From positions 329,416 through 393,415 of the forward strand of contig MNCI01017890.1 of assembly GCA_015680685.1 (NCBI GenBank): a stretch of DNA of 64,000 nucleotides, given 5' to 3'. Both the position numbers and the translations under genes were made by a program. The notes under the pieces were generated by a model. That model saw nothing but the letters and a program-made list of their open reading frames with translations, had not been told where the DNA came from and did no database searches. Positions within the stretch are counted from its first letter, which is position 1. The number at the start of each line of letters is the position of its first letter. Source of the stretch: Gnetum montanum. Taxonomy: Eukaryota > Streptophyta > Gnetopsida > Gnetales > Gnetaceae. This document shows, one piece after another, positions 47,126-58,639 of this stretch.

Positions 47126-48919
47126 ATAACACAACATGACATAGGACATCATAATAAGAAGACTATAATTGATCCCACATTATGTACATCTAGATCTCTT
47201 TTAATTTTACCAAAGCTTTGTCAACGGAATTGAATTGATGGAAGTTTTCAACATTTATGTTTTACAATTAAATAACCATAGTTCTTGAACATTCTTATTT
47301 ACAACTATCATAGGGGTTTTTATCTATTTGAGTTTCCTTGACATCCAATATACTTTCTGCAATTTAGAATTAAATGAAGAATAACTTAATCTTTGAGGAA
47401 ATTACTTTTTTCAAGTAGGGAAGAGTGTAAGAAAGCATCCCTTGTTAGTGACTCAAAGATTATTTTCCTCTATAACAAGAACTAAAGAAGTGTGGAGCTT
47501 CTTATAGGTTTCATGTCATCAACCATCAATAACAATCCCTATAGAACTACATTGCTTTGATTTCTTGTGTATGATACCACAAGGATATGTAAGCTTGTTG
47601 GGAAGGCTTTGGCCTCTCTAGCTCAACCACCATCCTTTCTCTTCAAAGTGGGGACATAGGATAGATGCACACAACATAGGATTAATCCTAGTAGTTTTGC
47701 TGCAGTATCTTGCATTATGTTGTGTTGGGATGTATCTTTTGTATGTGCATGTGTATGCCTTAGATCATTACATACACATGTTACCTAAGGCATTATTGCT
47801 ACATTTCTAACTAATTTCTAATAGGTATCATAACTCTTAGTATGCTTGCAAGTGCTGTGAACTCTATGATGTAGTCCATCTCGAATCTACCCTCCATTCC
47901 TTAGACTTTGGGAATAAAATATTGTACCTTATAATGCTTTACAAGGATGATACCTATGTTTATAGTTCTATCATGTGTGGTTGAGGTTTATTCCTCCTAG
48001 GTTTTCATCCTTGCCTCGTATGTCATATTTCCAAGTTTTGGGTTCCTTATAATATTTTTGGCTTTGTTTGGGCATACTAGAATCCCATTGACTTGTTCCC
48101 TAGTGTTCTAGCTTTCATGAGGAATTTTAAGTGAGAAGTATGATTTGGTGAGGCTACACTAACTACCCTATGTCAATGTAGAAGTGCTAACCCACCCTCC
48201 TCCTAGGCCTAGATTGGCTACTTCACTCATAGTGTAACTTGAGTTAGTCTAGGTCTTATAAATGAACCTCTGTTAATGCTTAGGTGCCAGCAAACCTCTA
48301 CTGTTATCTCATAAAAACTATAAATACTCAAGATGAGCCCTAACACATAACAGTTCATGCTTAGACATTTTTATTTAGTTTTTGATGTCTAGTTTGTGTG
48401 AAAAGATCTTTCTTCCTTAAGTAAGTTAATTTCCTTCATGTTTGTGTATATGTATTATAAGTCATCACTTTCACAAATGCAACTAGACTCTTTTAGAGTG
48501 ATTTCTTCCTTAACTAGCTTAGAACCATTTGGTTGATGCAGAGTCTAGTGTTTACATGGTGAATAAAGCTTATGGTTTTCCCTTGTTCTATAGTTGATGC
48601 CTTAAACATTAAAATGCTAAAATTATTTATCTAATTTCTATTTCATTAAGTTGCAAAAATTCATTCTTATTCAAGGTCATAACTATGTGACATGATCTTG
48701 GGCCATCAAGATTGTGACTAAGAGCCATTTATTTCTTTCCATTTGTGATGTTGCACTTGTTCCATAAGGGATAATGATACATGTAAGTCTTTGTGGATAT
48801 TACACTTGTCCCCATAGGGGATTGGGGTCCATGTGTATTTATTCTTATTTCATTCTTATATTTATAAAATCCATAAAAATATAAAATATTTAATTATAAA
48901 TATTCTCTCTATTCCCCAC
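47126..48919. other. Unassigned sequence before element C
   Basis: About 1.8 kb without a recognisable domain. It contains the right arm of the inverted repeat and a weak local duplication near 48750-48835 ('cacttgttccataaggg' and 'cacttgtccccatagggg'). Confidence 0.5.
47728..47950 (-). repeat. Right arm of the ~230 bp inverted repeat
   Basis: Reverse-complement partner of 44910-45145. Confidence 0.65.
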
Positions 48920-49767
48920 TGATGAGTGGCGAGATACCCCTACACTCAACCATACGAATACGAGCGTTTTCACGTGCGATCTAGTCGAACTCTGCAAATG
49001 GACTAGTTGTGGCACCTAGACAGTTAACCTTAGGTCACAGTTTGTTGTCTTCCCACCTAGACTAGTATTATCTTTGTCACGTATGGTTTAGTCCAGAGTG
49101 AGGTGTATGATGTGGTTCCTAATCTATGCTACTCCTGAAGGCAATAGAAAGTAATGTTTACTAATCTAGGAGAGAAAGGGTGAGAAGGGATCAAAACTAG
49201 CCTAAGTACGATGAGCATCTATTCCTTAATCATCCGTAAAAAAATCTTGGACCTCATGCACAACTACCACTGGGATTACCAAGCACATGGCCTAGGTACG
49301 CCACTAGGTACCAAGTAGTCACACTTAAATGCTCGTGATTAAGTCGTACTCATTCTGCGTTCTAGGAGGTAAGGGTAAGAGAGATTAACTAAGAAAGTAG
49401 TAAATAAAAATTAAATAAATAAATAATTAAACTAAGTAAATGCTACAATGATGAAGTAATCTTGATCTTTATTTCCAATCATGTGTGTGTCCAAGTACGT
49501 CACACTTGAATAAAGGATGTCATACAATTACATTCACCACACTTTAGGAAGACACTAGAAAAAAATCTCTCTGGAGGGATCAAACTACCAGAGTTTAGCT
49601 ACAATCTAACTCTTACTTTCAAAATAAGGGAGAGCCACCTCTTATTTATAGAACTAGCAGCGGGCTACAATATCACATACAGAATATTGCAGGGAAAGAT
49701 GCGATATCACGTATGTGATATTGTGGCCCATGTGATATCACGAAAAACGTGATATCGTGTTCCATCA
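48920..49767 (-). repeat. 3' LTR of element C
   Basis: 848 bp. Minus-strand TATA (CTATAAATAAGAGG) near 49640-49652. GATATC or GATATT palindromic modules fill about 49670-49760. Confidence 0.94.
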
Positions 49768-49804
49768 TACTCCCATGACTGAATAAAAACTCATCCTCAA
49801 GTTA
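49768..49804 (-). other. Polypurine tract region of element C
   Basis: Minus strand AACTTGAGGATGAGTTTT, a gap, then CAGTCATGGGAGTA next to the LTR. Confidence 0.85.
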
Positions 49805-49935
49805 CAATGATTACACAGTGGATAGGTATGGGATTATTAGATGGAAAAAGAAATGGGATGATGCCACAGTGTGGAAAGAAAACAAAAATAAAGACACAAC
49901 ACATAGAATGTGTTACAATTACAAAAATTTGGAAC

Positions 49936-52688
49936 TCATGTAGTTCCTAGTGGCAGTGGCTCCTCCATTGGTGCCTTCCCTTTGTCTTGTGCTCCATGTT
50001 TTAAGGTTTGATGACACTGAAGTATGGCCTAGAGCTTATCCTCTTTAGTTCGAGGGTCTTGTGCCATCCATGCTAATGTTCCAATGTTTGATGGATTCAA
50101 CACCTCCCACGGACAGGGTAGTTGCGAGAACATTTAGTTGGCCTTGACATACCAAGCCGTGAACACCTGTCGTTTCTCCTCATAGGCTCTAGTTTTTTTC
50201 TTGTATTTCTGAAGGTTCATTAGCCATCAAGCCAAGTCAGTTGTGACATCTTTCTATCCTTGGTAGCTATTTTTTACCACCTCAAGTTCAGAATTTTCAA
50301 CATGCAGTTTTTCCAACAGCTTCTTGTGTTCTGCAAATTCTACTTTGTATTTGATGTGGGTAGTTGCTACCTCCTACTCGAGCTCTGTCCTCAGGTGTCC
50401 TGTTGTTAACATGGCAAGGTTGGCATATCTAAGGTTTTCCAACTCCATGTATTCCGTAAAATCCTAAATCTGCAGGTCGTAGTTCTTAACTTCTACTTGG
50501 TGGACGAAAGAATATGTGTCCAATACGGCCCGCCAGTCAGTGTGTTGAACACTAATAGTGTTGACTTGGGCCTTGGCCATATGGATCTCTTTCTCTAGGA
50601 TTTTTTTGTACATCCCCACTTGATCCCAGAAGTGCTCCTTTAGCTTCTCATGTCATTTAGCCTCATTTTTCCACGCACTTATCTCAATTACTGACTTTTC
50701 ATGAATGGCGCATACCTCCTCCATCGAGAGGGTTCGATTTTCTTTGGCTAAACAGCTCACATCTTAGTTGACCCAGATGAATTGTTCTCATAATTGATGA
50801 AAGTGTTCATCAAGAATTTTCTTTTTCTTTTCTACAGTGGTCAACTAAAGATTGTCTGCAACCAGCTACCTGTTTTCTTCTTGTAAGGCCTTGACTACCT
50901 TAAGATGCACATGGGTTTGCGCCTGTGATGCGGAGGCATCCAAAATAGCCTTATCTTTTTCTTCAAACATCTTTTTATTCTCTGCGATTAACTTGGTTAG
51001 TTACTCGGTTCTAAATTTTTCTAGCTGGTTTGCGAGAACAAATTGTAGAGGATCCCATTGTGATGCTTGTAAGGCCACGAGCTACTCTTGTAGTTTTTAC
51101 ACTTTAGCTTCAACATGCTCGACCCTTACCTCTATTAAGACCAGCTTTCCTTTTGTGGAAATGAGGTCTGACTGAATTGTTGTAACATGTTGAGGGATGT
51201 CAAAACTTTTCCTATTTGTAGCAATCGATCAAGTGCATCCTCATGTTCCACAAGAGTCATTGAGGTTCTAGCTAAGGTTTGAGCATCCCCTGCTCCTGAG
51301 AGATCTGCCAGTGGCACAACAGGTACGTTGAAGGATTCTTTAATGTGGTCCACAACCACTTTTGTAGCTCCTATGGCATTCTCGTGTTGCATGACCACCA
51401 CAGTGGCCCCTTCACGAATCTCTAACTGCACCTAGAAAGTTGCTGCATTTCCTAAGATCTGTTGTGACCATATACTTTCCCCTCCTCCTATTTGAATGGA
51501 TACTTCCCCCATTGTGTGATCCAACGAAACCATAGGCTGAATGGCATCATTGATGATGTAGAAGAGGTTTACATCATCACGACTTCCCCAACTAACCATC
51601 TCAGCGATGGCCCTAAGATGGCTCATCAATGGTCTGTAGTCTTGCGGTGGTGGCAACTGATCCTGGCCTATGCTAGGACCTGCTTCTTGTTGTTGGCTGG
51701 GACCTATGGCTAGAGGTTGACTAGGTCTAGCCATATGTTCTTCTTCTTGTTCTGGTCCTAGCTCTTTGCCAGTGCTTTTTCTTGAAGCGGGTGCCTTTAG
51801 CAATTCAGCATATGAAGTAGTTTTTGCTTTTTGGAGGACGTCATTGGTGTATCCTCGAATACTAGCACATTGGCAAAGTTTTTTGATAAGAGAAGGAAAA
51901 GGTAGCGCCATCTTCCCTATCTTTCATTCTTCAAACCTTCTCAGGATCTTTGTCAAATATAGATGGGGTAGGTTAGCGTTAACCTTTTCCATTAGCACTA
52001 CACATCCTCTAGTCGCATACATCAATATCCTTTTTAAGCCCTTTGTGGGGAAGATGTGATATGTCCCAATTTTGAAGTACACTCTCTCTTTTGTCATCAA
52101 TTCACCAAATGCTTTATCTCTACCATAAGCCTTCTCCAACCAATCCTTTCACACATCAGGGTCTGAACGGGTGGATAACCGAGCAACCTGGGGCCCTGCA
52201 TTTGGAAGGTTTAACACTTCCAAAATGGCCTACATAGAGAAGTCAACTGTCACACCACAAAGCTTAACAGTGGTTCCTTGCTCCCTATTGTGCCAAAATT
52301 GGTACATCTCTCCTAGGTACCAGGCACCGCTTTCAAAGAGGATAGGCCATAAGGGAGATCCTTTGAGGTGATCCCTAATGGCCTCAGGAGTGAACTCTGC
52401 GAATGATTCAAAGTTCAACTCCACAATCACCATAGCGAATGTGGACTTCTCATGGATAGCTTATACACACTCTTGGGGCAATGTGAGTTGTTGTCCCAGT
52501 TCAGGTGCTACAACAGCTCCTCCTTCTACCTTCCCAGACCATCCGGTAGGAGGTTCATCTTGATGAATGCTAAATGATTGCTCCTCTTGTTCTACATGTT
52601 TTTCAGTAGGATCTTTTCTTCCACCTCTCTGAGATCGTTTCTTTCCACCTTGAGCAAGACCTTCTTGTTGTACATATTTCGGGGCCAT
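49936..52688 (-). pseudogene. ORF2 of element C
   Basis: ATG at 52688 (MAPKYVQQEGLAQGGKKRSQ), stop TGA at 49938-49936; 2753 bp. It begins with a basic Lys/Arg/Gly/Gln-rich tail. The conserved N-terminal domain (about 52433-51850) reads 'VIVELNFESFAEFTPEAI', 'DHLKGSPLWPILFESG', 'ERVYFKIGTYHIFP' and MALPFPSLIKKLCQCAS. A Gln/Pro/Glu-rich linker (51800-51650) and a middle domain, MVSWGSRDDVNLFYIINDAI, follow. A ~420-residue coiled-coil-like C-terminal half ends KGKAPMEEPLPLGTT. The N-terminal pattern resembles the putative plant transposon protein domain of Athila-related ORFs; this comes from memory of the pattern and needs a profile search. No signal peptide or membrane segment, so it does not look like an envelope protein. 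Best kept of the three copies, but with several stops and frameshifts. Confidence 0.78.
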
Positions 52689-54635
52689 CTGCAATCACAT
52701 GGGCCAACCATTAGTAAGGTTGTTTTTGAAGTCAAGTTATACCTTACTACTTGCCTTTATTAATGATCTTATGTTATCACATGTGATAGTGCCCAAAAGT
52801 TTGTAATAATGAGTCTGGTAACTTAGGTGGTTTCCATTTTAGTTTCCCGGTATACCTAAGGTTTAAATGATTTTTAGGCACAATTATTCTAAGTGTTAGA
52901 GTTAATTACCCTAGATGATGTCCTTTGGGAGATGATAAATTTTAAAAAATTTAGGCACTTTTCGGCAAGTTTCCCTCCCCCATGACTAAACTGAACACTC
53001 TAGGTTCAAGTAGGTTCAAACAGAATTAAAATTGGAGTACCAGCGAGAGAGATATAGTGAGAAAAGTAAGGGTCACTCAATCGCAAGTCATAGAGAAAAA
53101 TTGCAAAAACTCCCTCCATGTGAATGACAAAATGATGCTAAGTGTTGCAAGGAGAGCGACCTATTTATAGGCGGCGGGGACACGATATCACGTACGGTAC
53201 ATCACGTACGTGATATCTCGTCTGACGTGATATCGCGTATGCGATATCATGTCTCTAGTGGCATGAGACACCACAAAAATACCAAATTTTTAAGGGTTAT
53301 TTTGAAATTAACGTTGGAAATTGAGGACATTGGCTAGGAGCAAGATGTTCTAGGGCAATTTCATGAATTCAAGAGGCACCATTAATGATGACGGTGTGGA
53401 TTTTATCAATAAAACCTTGGGTGGTAAGAAAAAGGGTATGTAATGGTACATCAGAATGTTGAAATTCAAAGGGATAATAGTAGGGAAAGAATGTTAGGAA
53501 AAATAAGCTAAGGGTAAGAAATGGTGTGTGTGAGCGATATCATTAATGAAGATTACAAGAGACTACACAAATGGGTCCTCCCCAAAGTAGGTTCCAACCT
53601 ATAATGCCCTTGTGTAACCACACTTAAAGTGTCTGTGGGCACTAGAAGGGTTAAATGTAATCTGCACTAACTCCACAAAACACACATATGTAATTATCAC
53701 CGGAATGAGGTAAGAATTCTATGCTACACAGGACACGAGATAAAATTACACGACAGTGAGATGAGATGAAATATAGAAAGGGATTGTAGAGATTGGGACA
53801 TGAGGAAAACTGACCCAGGGCACAGTGAATCTTGCGTGTAAAGCATGATTAATGTGTCATTAACCCATTGTTCCAAGATCAGGACCAAGTCCATTCCACT
53901 AATCAGTGACATCACATTGTTTCATCCAATGATGAGCGACTACGAGAGTACCATAACAACAAGGTGTACGATCACTTGGTGTTTTGTGCAAGGGAGGAGT
54001 GATTTTTGTTTTATGGCACTTTTCTTTTTGTTTTCTCTCATCTTTTTTTAATACCGAATCCAGAGAAGCCGCCAACCTCAGGCATGGGTGCATGTCTTTC
54101 TAGTGGGACCCCCTAGAACAACATTTTATTTTTGAGTGCCCTTTTGATTACTCTTACTCCCATTTTTCATTAGATCTACAAGGATCTTAGTACAACTCCC
54201 ATAGACATCACCAAAGAGAATCCACAAGTCCCCTTGATGTCACACCGTAATCATTCCCTCTTGGTCCATCCTTCATTTTGGGTACAATGAACACAAAATT
54301 AATTTTAAGTGTCAAAAATGGCAAGAATATCATTGTACCCTAGAACAAACCCTCTTATTTGTAGAGTGGATAAGTGGGTGTAATGGGCTCACTGTCCAAA
54401 TAATTGATCACTCATGACTTAATAACATAAAACACATCTCAACCAATAATCCACATGAGTGTTTTATTCATAGAGGAGATTACTTACAAAAACGTAAAAA
54501 AAAAAAGACAAAAATATAAAAATACAAAAACACTAAAAAAGACAAAAAGATAAAATAATAAAGTTGAAAAATGAAAAACCTGGAAAACAAAAAGTTGTAA
54601 AATCAAAGAAAATAAAAGGTGGTTATTAATCCTGC
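52689..54635 (-). other. Untranslated spacer of element C
   Basis: No gene. It contains the internal promoter-like cluster (53161-53248), the conserved motif (54077-54103) and an A-rich stretch (54488-54550). It is collinear with 36614-38576. Confidence 0.75.
53161..53248 (-). promoter_or_regulatory. Internal U3-like promoter of C, upstream of ORF2
   Basis: Four GATATC sites (53184, 53212, 53229, 53243) within 65 bp, including a perfect 14-bp palindrome ATCACGTACGTGAT at 53201-53214. A minus-strand TATA CTATAAATAG lies at 53170-53161. The ORF2 ATG lies about 480 bp downstream. Spacing and order match element B. Function inferred. Confidence 0.62.
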
Positions 54636-56601
54636 TTGTTACTGAAATGAGGGATATCCCCCATAACTAAACAGTTGAGCATGGAAAGGATTAATAAATA
54701 AAGGGTGAGGATCCTTGCATGTTGGAAGTATTGGGGGCTGATCATACTTATCCCCTTGGGGTTCACACACTTGATTATAATGAGCATAGTGGGGCACTTT
54801 ACATGATGTAGTTCTAGGATAATGAGTTGACCCACTATGATGTTTAGGACCGTTAGATGATATGCAAGGATTGGGATGATGCCTCCCGTGGTTGTGGGAG
54901 TGTTAGTTGGTGGCCCTAATGAGATAACATGAGGTGTTGGGTTTGAAGATGAGGGTGAACCACATTGTGGGACTTGTGTTGAGTTGGAGGATGTAGTGGC
55001 CTCAGAATTATGTTGTCCCTTCTTACGGTTATGTTTAAAGAAGGGGCACTTTTGATGTTGAGGAGGCTCCTCACTGCTGTTGATAATAGTAGAAAAAGTG
55101 TTCTTCGTGGGTTGTTGCTATGGCACAGACATCTTAGGAATAGTTTGTGGCAATGTGGAAGGAGGGAAAGTATGAGAATGTTGAAAATTAGGAGAAGTAT
55201 AAGGTGCACAAGGTGGTGGTTGTGTTGGAGGTATGGGCTGATAGTATTGTAGAGAATAGTAATGTGGTGAGATAGAGTATGGTGGCCGAGTTGGAGAAAC
55301 AGGATGTTGACCTTGATAAGCATTGGGATTTGGATGATATGAAGGGTGTCTCTAGTCTAATGGTGGTCTCCCCCACGACTGGGATTGTTGCCACTGTGAT
55401 CAAACATAGTATCTCTGTTTGAAGTCTAGATGTCATGTGTTTCCCCAATGCTCATGTAGATGTAACAATATTGGGCATTGGCCTTTGGGGTGATCATATA
55501 GGCATATATTGCATTCATACGTATGATTGGAAATTGAGCACTTATTCCCTTCGTTCTTTTTCTCCAAATGTCTAATTTTTTTTCCTGCTTCTTGGGTTGT
55601 CAAAACTCTATCTCCAATGATGTTGATAAATTCTCCACACTTTTGATATGTCCATTCCAACATCTTGTTAATCTTTGCCTCAACTTCTTCTAATGTTTTT
55701 TTATTGGAAAAGATGATGTTTCCACCTTGAGATTGGTTGATTTCTCCTTTTTATGATCATGGACCTTTTTTAAGTTAAGATTCTGGTCCCGTTGATGTTT
55801 TTCAACACTCTCCCATCTAGGAAATTCTCCTTCTTCTTTTACTACCCGGTTAATAAGCTCTTAGACTTGATGGGTTTGTAGTTCGTATAGTTGACCTTGG
55901 GCATACATTCCTAAGGTCTCTCTTGTTGCATTACGTAGCCCATCAATGATATGGTACATTAGCCTTTCCTCGGAAAACCCATGGCCTAGACAGTTGTTTA
56001 ATAATGCATAATATCTTTTTAAGGCCATGTCCAAGGGTTCATGTTGTTCTTGTTTCCACCCTTGGATTTGCTTCCTCAAGGCTGACACTCTAGCATAGGT
56101 TTAATATCTTTTATTAAAGACTTCTACCATTGTTGACCAACGTCGTATTGAATTTGGTTTTAATGATTTATACCATACTTTTGCTTGGTCAACGAGTGTC
56201 ATTGGGAAGAGCTTAAGTTTTTGCTAGCCATTATCAATGTTGTTCCATGTGCAGGCATCGTAGAAGGCTTGTAAATGTTGATACGAATCTAAGTCATAGC
56301 CTCCTGAAAAAGTAGGAAAGTTGTTTAAATTGAGCCTAGGTAGACGGCTCGCTTTATGATGCCTATGTGATATTCGAACAGCCTCCTGTATTTGCATTAA
56401 GCTTGTAGTGGCCAGTAGGGGTTCATCGTCATTGGGTAAATTATGCTTTCATGTGTTGAGATGACGTTGTTTTTGTTCATGTTTGTAAGAAACCCCCACT
56501 TCAGGTTGTATACTCTAATCTTCATTGTCATATAGTTCGTTGGTTCTCCAATGAACTTCCTCACTAAATGTGCCATTATCATGATCTTGTAGGAGAGGCA
56601 T
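54636..56601 (-). pseudogene. gag of element C
   Basis: Starts at the ATG at 56601 (MPLLQDHDNGTFSEEVHWRT), 130 bp after the PBS. 'RLPRLNLNNFPTFSGGYDLD' and 'HLQAFYDACTWNNIDNG' lead into the gag core: 'AKVWYKSLKPNSIRRW', 'MALKRYYALLNNCLGHGFSE', 'ETLGMYAQGQLYELQTHQV' (56088-55861). A coiled stretch (MLEWTYQKCGEFINIIGDRV) and a CX2CX3HX4C knuckle, CNICLYDHPKGQC (about 55515-55475), follow, then a Pro/Gln/Ser/Thr-rich tail (55320-54900) and a Cys/His-rich end near 54850-54640. The knuckle spacing is the same as in A and B. About 655 codons with several frameshifts; the exact stop is uncertain. Confidence 0.8.
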
Positions 56602-56713
56602 TATTGTGAAGTTGTGTGTGAATTTACGTGTGACTTTTTATAATTATTTCTTCTTCCTAAGAGATATATCATTAAGTCTTATACAGTGACCTTGTATGAT
56701 ATAACTAATGCAC

Positions 56714-56734
56714 TGTCCCCAGCAACGGTGCCAA
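56714..56734 (-). other. Primer binding site of element C
   Basis: Minus strand TTGGCACCGTTGCTGGGGAC follows the 5' LTR. It is the best-kept PBS in the window and differs from TTGGCGCCGTTGCCGGGGAC at two positions, both C/T or G/A changes. This is the site I associate with tRNA-Asp priming in Athila/Tat elements. Confidence 0.88.
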
Positions 56735-57582
56735 TGATGAGTGGCGAGATACCCCTACACTCAACCATACATATATGAGCATTTTCATGCATGATCTGTT
56801 CAAACTCCATAGACATACTAGTTGTGGCACCTAGACAGTTAACCTTAGGTTGTAGTTCATTGTCTTCCCACCTGGACTAGTATTATCTTTGTCACATATG
56901 GTTTAGTCCAGAGTGAGGTGTATGATGTGATTTCTAATCTACGCTACTCCTGAAGGCAATAGAAAGTAATGTTTACTAATCTAGGAGAGAAAGGATGAGA
57001 AGGGATCTAAACTAGCCTAAGTGCGATGAGAATCCATTCCTTAATCATCCGTACACATCTTGGACCTCGTTCACGACTACCACTTGGATTACCAAGAGCA
57101 TGGCCTAGGTACGCCACTGGGTACCAAGTAGTCACACTTAAATGCTCGTGATTAAGTTGTACTCATTCCACGTTCTAGAAGGTAAGGGTAAGAGAGATTA
57201 ACTAAGAAAGTAGTAAATAATAATTAAATAAATAAATAATTAAACGAAGTGAATGTTGCAATGATGAAGTAATCTCGATCTTTATTTCCAGTCATGTGCA
57301 TGTCCAAGTACGTCACACTCGAATAAAGGATGCCGTACAATTACATTCACCACATTGTAGGCAGACACTAGAAAATAATCTATCTCTAGAGGGATCAAAC
57401 TGACAGAGTTTAGCTACAATCTAACTCTTACTTTTGAAACAAGGGAGAGCCACCTCTTATTTATAGAACTGGTGGCTGGTTGTGATATTCTGTACGCGAT
57501 ATCGCAGGGAAAGATGCAATATCACATATGCGATATAGCGGCAGACGCGATATCGCGTCCCATGTGATATCACGTCCCATCA
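56735..57582 (-). repeat. 5' LTR of element C
   Basis: 848 bp. The minus-strand TATA near 57457-57470 is followed outward by GATATC modules at 57480-57575, including a perfect 16-bp palindrome GACGCGATATCGCGTC at 57544-57559. Confidence 0.94.
57457..57575 (-). promoter_or_regulatory. U3 core promoter of C with GATATC palindromes
   Basis: CTATAAATAAGAGG TATA region and several palindromic GATATC/GATATT modules upstream of it on the minus strand. Same architecture as the internal cluster at 53161-53248. Confidence 0.7.
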
Positions 57583-57959
57583 CCCACCATGGAAAGATAG
57601 GTATTCCATTGTATGATATGTATTATAGTCTCTTTTATCTTTATTAAATGCAACGATATGCACAAGTGTTCTTGGCAATTCATTCAACATCATCTTCAAA
57701 GCTTATGACTAGATCATACCACATTTTGTATGATATAATCCCATTAGTCATAGCTAGTAGGACCTTTATCATTAGCATCGTTACTAAGGAGCACATTGGT
57801 GAATTACTTGGAAATATTTGTATACTTTTTGTTTTAATAGTTTTCAAACCAAGCATGTTTCTTTAGCATTTTGTGTAGGTTTTGAATATGAATGACATGA
57901 TGGATAACACTCAAAATCCACTAAAGGCCTCTAGTGAAGGAAGTGTGGTAAAATAAAGA

Positions 57960-58595
57960 AAGGCTTTTGTCACATTTATACACTCAGAGGATGTAAGCCT
58001 ATCACTAGTTGTCTTGGCTTATCACCAAGACAAGAAAAGGAGCTGACATAATGCTCATGGATAGTTTTCCATGGAACTAGCTAAGGCTATAGCATAGGAT
58101 CTTAAAGAGGCCTTGATCATCACTAGGCCATTGGATGATCATACATTCTACATAGCTTATGACCTAGTGTACAATGAATATGAACCTCTTTCTAGGCAAG
58201 AGCTTTGAGACCAATTAGCAAAATAGGAGGTTCCTCATAGCTTTTCATATAACCATATAGATGGAAAGGAATATGATAAAGCAAACAAGAAAGGAAAAAT
58301 ACTAATACATCATGAAGGCTCATGGTCAGGAACCACCAACCAAAGTATAGCTAGAATCCAAGATGATGATCTCTCCCTAGGTTTGAGCATTTCCACTTGT
58401 CTAGACCATTCAGTGATGATAGTGCTCCTTTGTTTAACTAGGGTGATTACCATGAACTTAATGAAGTTGTACATATTCCATGGAAGCATGCTTATGATAG
58501 CCATATCAAATAGATCAATATGGCTAGTGTTCCAACATATAAAGGGTTTACCAACAATGACCCCAACTTTACATGTAGATATTTGACAATGTTTT
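57960..58595 (+). pseudogene. Unrecognised coding-like remnant
   Basis: The plus strand reads as protein with few stops: 'TFIHSEDVSLSLVVLAYHQD', 'LITRPLDDHTFYIAYDLVYN' style text near 58110-58190, then, in another frame, 'FEHFHLSRPFSDDSAPLFN' and 'GDYHELNEVVHIPWKHAYDS' followed by 'MASVPTYKGFTNNDPNF' (58380-58575). I do not recognise the family. It lies tail-to-tail with the minus-strand pol fragment, so it may be a gag or host fragment captured by rearrangement. At least two frameshifts. Confidence 0.35.
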
Positions 58596-58639
58596 TTACC
58601 TACAAGAAATTGTCAATGATTGATAAAAGTTGTGGTTGT

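Larger units (their letters stand above)
48920..57582 (-). mobile_element. Element C: non-autonomous Athila-like element with gag and ORF2 but no pol
   Basis: 8663 bp, LTRs 48920-49767 (3') and 56735-57582 (5'), both 848 bp, with a perfect target duplication CCCAC (48915-48919, 57583-57587). The outer left terminus is TGATGAGT; the right ends read CATCA with a less conserved lead. The interior has the same parts in the same order as B, without any pol domain. Two independent insertions with identical structure show that the gag plus ORF2 layout is the propagating form of a family rather than a single deletion product. Confidence 0.94.

Noticed and set aside
50852-51175. Plus-strand open stretch inside element C
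   Set aside because: Antisense shadow of the coiled-coil part of ORF2; B has no equivalent frame preserved.
55010-55252. Plus-strand open stretch opposite the gag tail of C
   Set aside because: Shadow of the Pro/Gln-rich gag tail on the other strand.
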